Shown in pieces: positions 24,407 through 35,160 of a stretch of DNA of 64,000 bases. A program made the translations under genes and the position numbers. The stretch is taken from the NCBI GenBank assembly GCA_023078685.1, contig JALGAS010000006.1:992001-1056000 (forward strand). Direction: 5' to 3'. Origin of the DNA: Neopestalotiopsis rosae (Eukaryota; Ascomycota; Sordariomycetes; Amphisphaeriales; Sporocadaceae). The notes below the pieces were generated by a model. That model searched no databases, was not told the origin of the DNA, and saw nothing but the letters and a program-made list of their open reading frames with translations. Position 1 is the first letter of the stretch; every line of letters begins with the position of its first letter.

Positions 24407-25216
24407 ATGAGAGCGAAGCTCTCACTTCTCACTCGCCGGTCTGGCACCAGATACAGGAATCCTACGTATCGGCATCTTGATCGGGACGCTCAGGTTTCCT
24501 GTGCTACTATCTTCAGGCCACAATTCAAAGACGAGACCCCAGAGTCCCATTTCCCACTACAGACGGTCATTCGCCTCGATCAACCCCGCTTCATCAACCG
24601 GTACGACAGTAGAGAAATCCTTGTCGTCGTTGATGGGTGCTGCTGGAACAACGGGCATGCCGTCTCTCCCGACTTGCCCGCTGCTGGTGGCTGCTCTTTC
24701 GTCTTCAAGGGCGGTCGCGGCGGAGCTGTAGCCTCTTATCCGTTCCTACAGGATGGCAGCGAGCCAGGCGGAACCATTGGCTTCCCGCTCGAGGCAGAGG
24801 GTCCCGACGGGCAGTTCTACGACCCGACCAGCAATGCTGCCAAGCTGCGCGCCGTGATCGCGGCCCTGGAGTTTCGTGCATGGCACTTGGAGTGCTGGCG
24901 CCGGATTGTCATCGCTACAGATCTGGCTTATGTTGTCAGTGGTGCGACCGAGTGGCTTCCCACATGGGTCGCTCGAGGTTGGCGCAAGGGTCGCGGACGG
25001 GCTGGACTGGCCAACCGAGCTCTATGGGAGAAATTACACGGCGTGATAAGCAACCTCCAGAAACACGGCACCGAGGTTTCTTTCTGGCTCATTACCCGCA
25101 AAGACCCGGCTAGTCATTCGGACATTGTCCGGGAGGCCAAGAGTGCAGCTAGGGAAGCTGCCTCGCAAGTCGGATTCAACTACGAATGGACCAGAATAGC
25201 AGGAATTCAAGTTTGA
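24407..25216 (+). CDS. RNase H-like protein with altered active site
   Basis: Single exon of 269 aa from ATG 24407. Residues 70-250 match the RNase H fold: EILVVVDGCCWNNG (Asp76, first metal ligand), SNAAKLRAVIAALE, then ATDLAYVVSGATEW (Asp172) and the basic segment WVARGWRKGRGR. In active RNase H1 enzymes the second block reads N-x-x-E-L/M; here Lys146 (AAG, 24842-24844) stands where the catalytic Glu belongs. Asp233 and Asp239 are candidates for the last ligand. This may be a catalytically dead RNA/DNA-hybrid-binding protein, or a decayed gene, since AAG is one G-to-A step from GAG. The N-terminal 65 residues show no clear targeting signal. Fungal genomes carry several such RNase H-like paralogues. 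Confidence 0.8.
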   Translation: MRAKLSLLTRRSGTRYRNPTYRHLDRDAQVSCATIFRPQFKDETPESHFPLQTVIRLDQPRFINRYDSREILVVVDGCCWNNGHAVSPDLPAAGGCSFVFKGGRGGAVASYPFLQDGSEPGGTIGFPLEAEGPDGQFYDPTSNAAKLRAVIAALEFRAWHLECWRRIVIATDLAYVVSGATEWLPTWVARGWRKGRGRAGLANRALWEKLHGVISNLQKHGTEVSFWLITRKDPASHSDIVREAKSAAREAASQVGFNYEWTRIAGIQV

Positions 25217-25931
25217 GCTTGTCAAGTCATCGGCCCTGATGAGGTGACTTTGCCAGACTGGCCGAGCTTTCTCCTGAGATTCGAAAGACTGCATAAACTG
25301 CTTTTTGCTGGTTGTTGGTGTTGTCGATCACCACCACATGCGCAACACATCCGCTATGGTCCAGCCAGGCATGGCAAAGAATCGGGTATTACGCTCATCT
25401 CGGTGCAAAATAAGTTGAAGAATATCGGGTAGATAGCGGCTTCACTGCCACTTACCACGTTTGCGATCTTGTTTCGATTTCTTCTTGGCAACGACCACCG
25501 GATGTCGGGATGCAATCCGGATCATAGCAAGTAAGATTGAAGGGAATTTAAGTGCAAAAGAATTGCTTTGTATCTGCTTGCACTTGGTCTGGGCCACTCA
25601 TAGTAGAGAGAGTAGATCGGGCAGATGCTCAGTGTTTGAGTTGCTTAACGATCTGCTGGACAATCTCCGCGCGACAGATAGGATGATATTTCAATTTGAT
25701 TCCCATCATATCAATGTGCATATTCCAAGCAATATCAATAATTATAGTGCTTGCTGACCTGGCGCAGAAGGCATCCAGAGACCCCTATGATTGGTGGGGT
25801 ATCACGCAGGGCGAGTGTAGTAATGCTGGATTTAGTAAAAGTAAGCCCGCTAGGATTTCTGGCCAGCAACTGTATGAAAAGGCCCACCCGCAATTGCGGA
25901 ACGGCACGTCTTTCGATGAGTCGTGCTTTGC
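25217..25931. other. 3' intergenic region, possible extension of the Zn2Cys6 gene
   Basis: Convergent 3' flanks. If an 87-nt intron (26018-25932, GTAAGA..CTAG) is used, the transcription factor gene on the minus strand would extend to a stop at 25785. Otherwise no gene is seen. Confidence 0.35.
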
Positions 25932-27490
25932 CTAGTCTCGGTCAGTGTATTGATACTTCAGAGTTGCGACATTACGAAATATGGAGGCAATGTAAAGGGC
26001 GCATCTAGTCTGTCTTACCAGTGCAAAGGCCTTTGGGATGGAGGCGAGGCTTCCCAGTAAACACAAACTTTCCGTGAACCAACGACGCTGGCTGTCGTCG
26101 AGACATGAAGCTCTGGAAGCACAAGTCAATGGAAACAAGAGCATAGATGTGCTTATGAACAAGGCCGTTGCGTTTTGAAATTGCTGTCCGGTTCCAGTGG
26201 ATAGTGCGCTGATGTAACTGTCAGTCGTTGAGCGAATCCTACTCGCCGCATCTTCAATGACAGAACACAAGTTCGAGAATTCTTTCGTGTGCGTATATCC
26301 TTCTTTTTTGGAGAGGAAATCGCCGGTCCACAAAAGAAAACTGGCAACCATGATTCGTAATGTCCTGTACTCGTTCAGGCGCATAATGAGGATATCTGTA
26401 CCCCGTGTGAGCACCTCACGCCTTGCTGAACATGTGCTTAGTACGCAAGCTTCTTACCTGTGGTTGAAGTAGCCTCAATGATACTAACGATACCGTCCAT
26501 GTCCATGTCATTACCCGCCCCAGAAATCATGCTCGGAAATAATTCCAGGTCCACGTATATTTTCTTGATTGTAACCCTGATCTTCTGAACATCGATTTTC
26601 CGAGGCTGCGTAGGGGCGTCTTTAAATAAGCTCAAAATATCAGGGAAAATCCTTCGTAGCCGGAGCTTGGTAACTTCCAGAAGGAGATATGCCACAGTTG
26701 GATCTCCTGTGACTGCCAAGCCCGACAAGTCATTGCTCAACTCATTTCTCGACTCGACCAGCTCGAGGGCTTTATGAAGATAGAATGTTGTACTTGAGAC
26801 AGGAGATCGTGACACTAGACTGATAAGTCCATCTAAATGTGTCTGCCATGTCTTCTCTTCCGGGTCGAGATTGACAATCATCTATAGGATTGAGATTCAG
26901 CTTAAAATTAATTGTCGAAAGATTCAGAGAACTAGTCATACCTCGTATAGTGCAAACATGAGCACAGGAAAGAAGACCGCCTCGGAAGATGAACACGACG
27001 TCAGAGCCTTCCTCAGTTGCCGAGTCGCCTGTCCATATTTGGCCAAAAGTGTTCTTCGTTCTTCAAGAGTCTGTACTTGGAGGCGTAGAGCGGCAAACCC
27101 ACTGTTGACGACTTCGAGAATTAAGCTTGATGCGATCTCGAGCTCGTCTGCTGCCGAAGATATTCGCCCCTGCTGCATGATAGCCGCACCCGGCGAACGG
27201 GAACCAGCAGCAGATGCGACCATGAGGTCAAGCGCAAAAGGAGCAAAGGCAAGCGAATGGAATGTTTGTAAGCGAGACTGAAGCCTGGGCTGCGCCAGCG
27301 TTATTTGAGCATCAATTGGCACAATTTTCGAGTTGTTGATTTGGCCACGCTGCTCCGGTCTTGCAGCATAACCCAAACAAATTCTATTCGACTTGACGCA
27401 CTGCTGGCATATCGGTCGGGTGGTGTCGCATCGGATCCGCCTCCGCTTGCAAGTCAGACATCCCTTGCTTGGCTGCCCGGTATTGACCAT
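25932..27490 (-). CDS. Zn2Cys6 (GAL4-type) transcription factor
   Basis: Exons 27490-26942, 26881-26458 and 26395-25932 (478 aa). Introns of 60 and 62 nt (GTATGA..CTATAG; GTAAGA..TACAG) keep frame. The N-terminus carries the binuclear cluster CX2CX6CX6CX2CX6C (Cys11, 14, 21, 28, 31, 38) with the basic loop KRRRIRC. The rest matches the helical fungal-specific regulatory domain, including ALYEMIVNLDPEEKTWQTHL at the first exon junction. An in-frame ATG at 27532 could add 14 residues. The 3' end is uncertain: a consensus donor at 26018 could splice to 25931 and move the stop to 25785. Divergent from the GST gene at 28105, with which it shares a 614-bp intergenic region, so it may regulate that neighbour (inference). 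Confidence 0.85.
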
Positions 27491-28104
27491 GTTGCTTCTA
27501 TGAGGTGGAACAGTTATAGACTGAATAGTCATCAGCCTGTTGTAAGTGTGGCTAAGCGGCAATCAGTATCCCGACCTTCAAGTTTGCTTCATAATCGACT
27601 TCCGCTGCGTGAACGCTGGGCAATGACTCGCTTGCTGAAATGGGCGTTGACGCTAGTGATCTCGCAAAGCTACTGCATGGGCGCGGCGCTGTTCTGCAGT
27701 GCAGGCTTAATAGCCATGCTCTCAGAGGATCAGCTCTTACCGAGCCAATGGTACCGGACTCGGATTGACTCTTATGTCTACCAACTTATCAGGGTTGATC
27801 AGTGATCACATAAGCACATAAACGCCGATTGAATGATCTACCATCTGGCACAACTCCGCGCTAGTGTTTTCGCAAGAACAAATTCAATGGCGATGTCTTC
27901 TCTATGCGACGGCGCTAGTGATTTCGCAACATGATGCCTTTGTAGCACTACGCTTTGCAAGTATAAATACGCCATGAGAATCTGGAATTGGGGAAATTTG
28001 AGAAAGAACTACAACTCTCAAATAAACGCTTCGATCTATCACATTATCGCTGAAGTCAAGTCCCAAAACCACACCCTGATACTTCCAATTTTGAAAAGAA
28101 CAAT
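27491..28104. promoter_or_regulatory. Shared divergent promoter of the Zn2Cys6 factor and the GST
   Basis: 614 bp separate the two divergent starts. A TATA box (TATAAATA) sits at 27962-27969, about 135 bp before the GST start. This region is where a self-acting or neighbour-acting Zn2Cys6 site would be expected; I could not identify an unambiguous CGG-N-CCG pair. Confidence 0.5.
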
Positions 28105-28946
28105 ATGACACTTCAGCCAATCGAGCTCTGGGGACACTGGGGAGCCCCAAACCCATGGTTCGTATTATACCTTCAATCCTCGTCGGGTCAAATATTGATG
28201 TACTGTAGGAAAGTTGTTACGATCCTCGAAGAGCTCAAGCTGCCTTATATCATGAAGACAGTAGAATTGACCGAAGTCAAGTCGGATGAGTACGTCAAGT
28301 TGAATCCTAACGGACGCCTCCCGACCATTGTTGATCCCAACACTGGCATCACCCTCTGGGAAGTAAGCTTGACGCGTATACGTAAAGTTTCTGGCACAGT
28401 AACACAGGCTGACTTGATGTGCTAGTCCGGAGCTATCATTGGTTATCTGATTGATCAGTATGACAAAGCCGGTCATATCTCGTTCCATTCTGGCCCTGAG
28501 AGATACCTTACGCAGCAGTGGCTAGCTTTTCAGATATCCGGTACGTGTTTCCTAGCCTCAAAAAACGATTTGCTATTGACATTTGAAAAGGCCAAGGACC
28601 ATACTACGGTCAAGCCATCTGGTTCGCGCGCTTTCACCCAGACAAGATTCCTTCGGCTACCGATCGCTATGTCAACGAGGTCATCCGCGTCATCAGCGTT
28701 CTCGATGATGCTCTCAACAGAAACGGCACTGGTTGGCTCGTGGGTGATAAGTGTACGTATGCCGACTTGGCGTTTGTCACTTGGGCCTATCTCGGGTATG
28801 GGCTGTTGAAGCAGCTGAATAGATTGGAAGAAATTGAAAAGTATGAAAAGTACGCTGCGTGGATGAAGTCCCTCGAGGGTCGCGAGACAGTCAAGAAAGT
28901 GTTGGACTCGATAGCTAAAGGCAGAGCGGAACACGGCCTGCCATAA
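28105..28946 (+). CDS. Ure2-type glutathione S-transferase
   Basis: Exons 28105-28157, 28209-28362, 28426-28540 and 28591-28946 give 225 aa. All three introns (51, 63, 50 nt) have GT/AG ends and restore frame, the first rebuilding GAPNPWKVVTILEEL. The thioredoxin-like N-terminal domain shows GRLPTIVDP (cis-Pro) and the glutathione gamma-glutamyl site ESGAI. The C-terminal helical domain contains WLVGDKCTYADLAFVTW, the GST N-capping motif region. It is the fungal Ure2p/nu-like class, used mainly for glutathione conjugation or reduction in detoxification and in some biosynthetic clusters. The gene sits between a Zn2Cys6 factor and a P450, as often found in xenobiotic or toxin-self-protection gene groups. 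Confidence 0.9.
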
Positions 28947-30346
28947 ATTAGTGCATTTTATGCTGGAATATCAATGCCAGGATGCCAAGATCATATGGTA
29001 CACAGTGAATGAAAACAACCATGACCAATCACCTACCGTTTTTGGTTTGATCATGATTTCCCAGCAAGGTACAGAGGCTACCAGCGACCATAATTCAGAG
29101 CTCGGGTGAATCTGCCAGCTGCTTGGTACAAGTGATTGCCGACTTCTGCATGTTTTAGACGTCCGACACGATTGATGCATGCGTGGTACCCCACAGGATA
29201 TCCCATTATTTCACATCCAATACACACGACTCCCTCCAAATTGCAGCTACGCGAGATCAGCGCAAAAACACTTTGGCAAACTCGACAGTATCCGTATTCG
29301 GATAGAGTTCATTACCTGCCCTAGTCTCGATGATCGTCTGTAGACTGTACTAATGATGCATAATTATGCATAAAACTCAACCCGCAACCTTCAGGTTCCG
29401 AGCAAGGGCCCAGTTTTCGAATCCCGTCCCATTAAATAAGAAATAACACTCGCTAAACTTGGAGTCTGGAGTATAATGTGCCGAAACTACAAGATGTTGA
29501 ACACGTCATACATGCTACTTTGGCAAATCTGGGTGCAAAGATAAATGCACTTGCGCTCGACACACATTCTGTCGCTGATTAGCAGAGCCAACCACTGTTC
29601 TGGCCTACTCACAAGCAAGGCGAACCACTTCGTCTGGCAGTGATGTAACACCAGACATCTGCGTTGACCCCGTGCGGGGAAAGGGATGCTGCAGATCGAA
29701 TTCTTCAGCGAGATACATACTATATATTCCCTGATTCGTAGAATACTACGCCAGTGTGCTAGCGTCTCATCTTGTGCAAGTGCCGGACCGGGATTGGGCA
29801 AATCCGAGTCGTGGAGTTATACGACCACCACGCCTATGAGCTGGGCCCTATTTCATAGAGACCACGGAGACTCGCCGGCGTGGTGTTGAAGCGCCCGTGC
29901 CAAAATTCCCACCCTTTTTCTCGCTGACATCAGCTTTAGTCGTTTGTCGATCATCTAATTCACTGAGAAGAGCATGCGTAATTGTGGGATTTGATGAATT
30001 GTGGGCAGCCTTAATGCTGATGTGAGTTCACGATGGGGAAAGCGACCGTCTGTACCTAGTGCAAACCTTGCTTTCTCGCCCTGGGATAAATAGGTGTGAA
30101 TAAGTACCAAACATGCATTTGTACGTGCACCACGGATGTTTGCAGTTCCATTTCATCAACGGGTTTGGAGGGGTATTACTTGAACCACGAATCCCGCCCT
30201 CCCCTATACTCTCCTCCTTGCCTCACATTAGGACTCTGGGTCCAAGTATAGTTTTAAAGATTATTATATAAGCTATCGGGTCTGAACGGTTGCGAACTAA
30301 TATCTACTGTCGTGACAGTTCAGTTCCTCCAACACTTATCGACACC
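28947..30346. other. Intergenic region before the P450 gene
   Basis: About 1.4 kb with no supportable gene. A perfect 16-bp palindrome (ATGCATAATTATGCAT) lies at 29356-29371, and a TATA-like TATATAAG at 30264-30271 is about 80 bp upstream of the P450 ATG. A weak tRNA-like B box near 29415 lacks an A box and was rejected. Confidence 0.45.
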
Positions 30347-32115
30347 ATGGAGCACTACGTCGAAGCACTGGCAGATCGCAGCTCTGTGCTGATAGCCATT
30401 TTCATCATACCAACAACAATATTCATAGTATCACACCTCTTGAGCAGCGGTGCTGCGCAATTTCCCCTACTTGGAGGGGAGCTAGGAAATTCTGAGAAGC
30501 GTCGCAAGGCTTTCTTCTCTGGGGCTGCGGCTCTATACGATCAGGGCTATGCGGCCTTCAAGGACAAGCCGTACCGACTCACCACGGCTGATGGTAAGGC
30601 CCTACAACGACTATGACGCTTTGCAAACGCATATTCAGATTGACGGGTTCTTTTAGGCGAACGAATCATCGTGCCAACTTCTGCTTTAGATGAGCTACGG
30701 CGTCTCCCAGATGCTACCATCAACAACAAAGAGGCTCTCAACAAGGTACCAAAATTCAATGAAGACACTCGATGAGCACCACATGTTGACGTGATTGCAG
30801 GCTGTGGAGAGGCAATATACTGGACTTGGTGGCGATGACAAACTACTCAACCACATCATCCGCGCAGATCTAACACGAAACTTGAGTGAGTGCTCAAAGT
30901 TGCATCTATTCATTTGACCAGCATCCATTCTGACAATTTGCTAGGCCGCTTGAATCCTCGTCTTGGTGAAGAGGTGGCAATTACCGTTGATGAAGTCCTC
31001 GGCCCATGTGAGGACTGGACTCTAATGACCATTCACCAAAAGTTCCTCCGCATTGTCGCTATTGTCTCTGGTCAAATATTCCTGGGCCCGGAACTCTGCC
31101 GCAGAGAAGAATATCTGCACGCCAGCATCAACTACACTGTCGACGTCTTTGCCGCTATCCGCAAGCTCAAGGCCTATCACTACATGCTGCGGCCGGTGGC
31201 GCAATATTTTATCCCTGAGATCAAGACTCTCAATGAACACAAGACAAAGGCTAGAGAATTTCTGCTGCCCACTATCAAGGAGCGCAGAGCGGCAGCAGCG
31301 GCAGGTCAAGAGCAGCCCGATGACATGTTGCAGTGGATGATCAACAAGCAGGACGAGTTCAAGGTCAGCGACGAGGAATTGGCAGATACACAGCTGACCC
31401 TGAGTCTTGCTGCCATTCACACCACATCTGGAGCCGCTACTGATATCCTGTCCGAGCTGGTCGTCCGGCCCGAGGTCGTCGAGGAGCTGAGGGATGAGAT
31501 TGGACAAGTTCTCGACCGACACGATGGTGTCATCAACACGCAAACATTGTTCGAGATGAAGCTCCTGGACAGCGTCATGAGAGAAGCACAGAGAATGGCT
31601 CCCATCAATCAAGGTACGTTGCGAGACATTCAATAACAGGAATAATGCGATGTACTAGTCCGAAGTCTCGTATAGCCCGCTTCAGCCGCTACGTAAGCAA
31701 GCCAGTAACCCTCAGCAACGGCATCCACCTGCCCGCGGGCTACACCATCGAGTCCCCCCACGGCCCCGTGACGCGCGACACGGCCATCTACCCCGACGCC
31801 GACAAGTTTGACGCGCACCGCTTCGTCGATCTCCGATCCTCGCGCGTCCCGGACCCCATCAACTACAAGAGCCGTGAGCAGTACCAGTTCGTGTCCGTGA
31901 CCAAGGAGAATATGAGTTTCGGCTTTGGCGCCCACGCCTGTCCCGGTCGCTTTTTTGCTGCCAATGAGATCAAGCTTATCCTGTCTCGTATGCTGCTGCA
32001 GTATGATCTCCGGCTGCCTGAGGGTACGCAGATTCCGCCTAGGCTGATTGCCGGTGCGCAGTCGCAGGCGAATCCGAGATTGCAAATTGAGCTCAAGAAA
32101 GCGCAGACTGCTTGA
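30347..32115 (+). CDS. Cytochrome P450 monooxygenase (fungal secondary-metabolism type)
   Basis: Five exons: 30347-30593, 30657-30745, 30801-30885, 30945-31613 and 31676-32115 (509 aa). All introns are GT-AG, 55-63 nt, and frame-preserving. For the last one the CGTATAG acceptor at 31675 was chosen because the nearer CTAG gives a stop. An N-terminal TM anchor spans about residues 14-34. The I-helix is LSLAAIHTTSGAATD, the K-helix ExxR is EAQR, and the heme loop is FGFGAHACPGR with the thiolate Cys452. The overall pattern (LSNGIHLPAG, FGFGxHxCPGR) resembles the P450s of gibberellin and indole-diterpene clusters. ER-membrane monooxygenase needing a P450 reductase. Faces the MFS gene, 214 bp away. 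Confidence 0.9.
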
Positions 32116-32329
32116 GTTATGGGCTCTTGCGGTGAACGTGGTGATCTTATTATTTCAAATGGTGAAGGGGTCAAGTGTCAGGCATTCTTGACCATGAGGC
32201 GTGAGGAAAAGAATGTTATCAGAGTTACCATTGGTGCATCACTCTAACAGTTGGAATCTGTATTCTAGTATCTATCATAAGCTTCGTCTCAATTTCTGAA
32301 TACCACCATTTTTAGTCTGCACTGTTCTC

Positions 32330-34034
32330 TCAGGGCTTCCACCGCCAGGCTGGATGTTTCCATTCTAAATCTCTTATTTGCTCGTCGGTGAGTTCGCTCA
32401 GCTCAGCATCAACATCGCGGCCCATCCTCTTGCGATTATCACGATGCATCCAGAAATATGTTATCGTACTGAATATCAGGATCAGACTAGACGCTGCCAG
32501 GTTGAGACTGTTCCCAATCTTGTAGTCTGGCTTGTCGCGATCAATGTAGCTCCAAGTCGAGATGAGCCCACCAACATTGCCAAAGAGCATATTCACGGCC
32601 AACGCTACACTTCGGGATGTATCGCTCGAGGTCTGAATCGCGGCTTGTGCGTTTGTGAGCGCGCCCAGGCCAAATGCTGTGCTCATAATCATGAATGTGG
32701 CCACATAACGCGCAATGGAGTTTTGTGTCGCTAAAAAGATGATGAAGCCTAACATGACTGGTGGAGCCGAGATGATGAAGAACTTTTGTCTCTTGTCCTG
32801 CCTCCAGCCCAGGTACGGTATCAATAGCGTGAATATGGCTCCAAAAACGTAGGGCGGCGCAGTGAGCAGTTGTTGCTGTACGACAGAATATCCTCGGCTA
32901 GCTGGAAAGATGCTGCTGATGATCGTCGGGAGGAAAAATGCCAAGCCTTGAACGGTGATCTGTTCCAGGAGAAAGATCCACCCAGTAGCTAAAACGACAG
33001 GGTTCCAGATCCCTAACCAGACCTTGCGGTGCGAGAATTGATCCAGGAGGGCGGTCTGGGCTATGCGCTCTGATTTGACTCTGGCGATGGCGAGATCCTT
33101 TTCCTCTCGCGTGAGCCACCGCGCTGATTCGGGGCGATCGGTAAGGAAAATAAAGGCCAAGACGGAAATGGCCATTGTGACTAGGCCTTCCACGAAGAAG
33201 ATCATTCTCCACGAATCAAGCGCCCCAATGTTGGTCATGCTGGTGATGGCCGATGCGAGGAGTCCACCAAAGGCTCCAGCCGTGGGAGACATGACGATGA
33301 ATACAGCCACTCTGAATGTGAACTCGGATCTGCGATACCTGTGTTCGGTTAGAGTTTTGAATTTCTTTTGGAACTCCTAGAGACTATTCTCACCATCGGG
33401 ATAGGTAATAAGACATGCCAGGCATTACACCAGACTCGAACATTCCAAGTAGGAAACGTACAGCACAAGCCTGTTGCAGGTTTTGCACGTAGGCAAAAGC
33501 CAATGACATTGCACCGAAACCCAGCGTCAAGAATGGTAGAAACCATCCAGGTCCAATCCATTTGCATGCTAGGTTGCTGGGGATCTCGAAGATGATGTAC
33601 GAGACGTAGAAGAGGGAAGCCAATATGTTGTAATCATATGCGCCTGTCATGTCGAGATCCTTTTGCAGTCCAACGATTTTGGCGTTACCTATAAGACCAT
33701 CAGTTCGAGTAACGATGGAAGACGGAAGACTTCATTTGTACCAAGATTGGCTCGATCGATGAAGCAGAACAAGTACATGATCGCGATTACTGGCAGAATT
33801 GCCCAGTCGATCTTTTTCCTCACTTGCGACTCTTCATCCGAGTCTAGCGGCGTCAAAGGATGTCCATATCTGGGCCTCGCATCAGTAACGATAACTGGTA
33901 GAGAAATTCTTCAAGTCCCTGCCTTACTTGTCTGTTGCAACGGCGCCGCGCTCAGCAACGCTGTGGACGTCCTTCGTCTCTGGCTTGATTATACTCTCGT
34001 CGGTCCCTCGTCGGGAAACATCTTCCGAGTCCAT
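32330..34034 (-). CDS. MFS transporter, anion:cation symporter (Dal5/Tna1-like) family
   Basis: Exons 34034-33928, 33869-33742, 33688-33394 and 33338-32330 give 512 aa; introns of 58, 53 and 55 nt keep frame. The soluble N-terminus leads into KKIDWAILPVIAIMYLFCFIDRANLGNA, in which the conserved DRANLGNA-type loop after TM1 is characteristic of the allantoate/nicotinate permease (ACS) family. Twelve hydrophobic helices are traceable, including the TM4 motif RFLLGMFESGVMPG and the central loop TDRPESARWLTREEK. The C-terminus ends in a WKHPAWRW block typical of this family. It should import an organic anion or vitamin-like acid at the plasma membrane. Its convergent position beside a P450 suggests, but does not prove, a shared substrate or product. 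Confidence 0.9.
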
Positions 34035-35160
34035 GATTCGACCGAAAAGCAGGACAAAACCGAAAAAGACAAAGTATAAGGAAATGATATCCAAAAAGAA
34101 CTGCCTTCGATCTGGCAGGTTAAATGCATTCTAGGGTAGGGATGGTAAGGAGTATTTCAACCATGGCCCCTCCCGAAACATTTTCCCGATTGATATTAGT
34201 AATTCCAGCCTTTGCCAAGCAGGGACAAGCAAAAAGTGCATGGGCGTCTGTCAGTCCTAAACGATGTCACCTCGAACATGTTCAGTCCTTTCCTATCTCA
34301 TCATAACCCGGCCTGGGCATTGGCTGGCTGCAACAATTCGGGACGCCTTTCGGAGCGCCGTTCCTCTTGGCTGACTCTTTTTTGCATCCCTTTTGCAGGA
34401 CAATTAAGCTTTATAGTCCCATGTCCATTGATCGAGGTCTAGTTTCACCAGGCAAGAGTCTCCTAAAGACGCATTTAAAGTTTTGAGCCGCCGCGAGCTT
34501 TTCAATTTCAAGCCTCCCCTGCATGCTTGGCGCAGGACACTTAGGACACTTTGGACACCAAGGAACGCCATGGGCAAAAATAAACCGGGGCTCGACTCAG
34601 AAAGTGGTTGTAGTAAACTCCGAAAGACCCGATAGTATGCCGTTTACGCGGATAAAGATTTGAGCTTTCTTTCAGCTCGGTCGAATTAACCAGTCTCAGC
34701 CGTCCCTTGGAGCGATTATAGACGGTTCATCGACGATCGGCAAAATGATCGGCAGAAAGTGCATAACGCTCCCCGGCCGTTGGAACTTGACAGGCAGCCC
34801 GGTGTGCATAGCATGGATATGACATGAATTAGGAAGACCCCAAAGTATGGGGTGCTTGATTCGGTGCAAAGCAGCTAGCCTCACTTGCAGCACAGGCTGA
34901 TCCGTACGGGTATTGGCTTTGGGGAAAACGAGCATGAATGTGCAGGCCAATCGTTCATGATGCATTTTGAAGCAATGCGTGCTATAGAGCAGCCAGTAAA
35001 GAATCGTGTTTGTATGCCATGGAAAAAATTGCGAGACCAGCAGAGGGCTGCCGAAACCAAGGGTATCATTATTCATCATCAAAAACTCATACACGGCCGT
35101 AGTGCGCCTCCCGCGCCACAATGTCAGTCACTTCGCCCGTACCACCACTGCCGACGTGCA
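34035..35160. other. Intergenic region
   Basis: Upstream region of the MFS gene and 3' flank of the HTH gene. Frames of up to 141 codons here lack recognisable domains and overlap each other on both strands; not called. Confidence 0.4.

Noticed and set aside
29355..29430. Possible tRNA (TTTTCGAATCCC resembles a B box)
   Set aside because: No A box, no acceptor pairing and no anticodon arm can be folded at the correct distances.
34696..35121. 141-codon minus-strand frame
   Set aside because: No conserved motif; overlaps plus-strand frames of equal quality.
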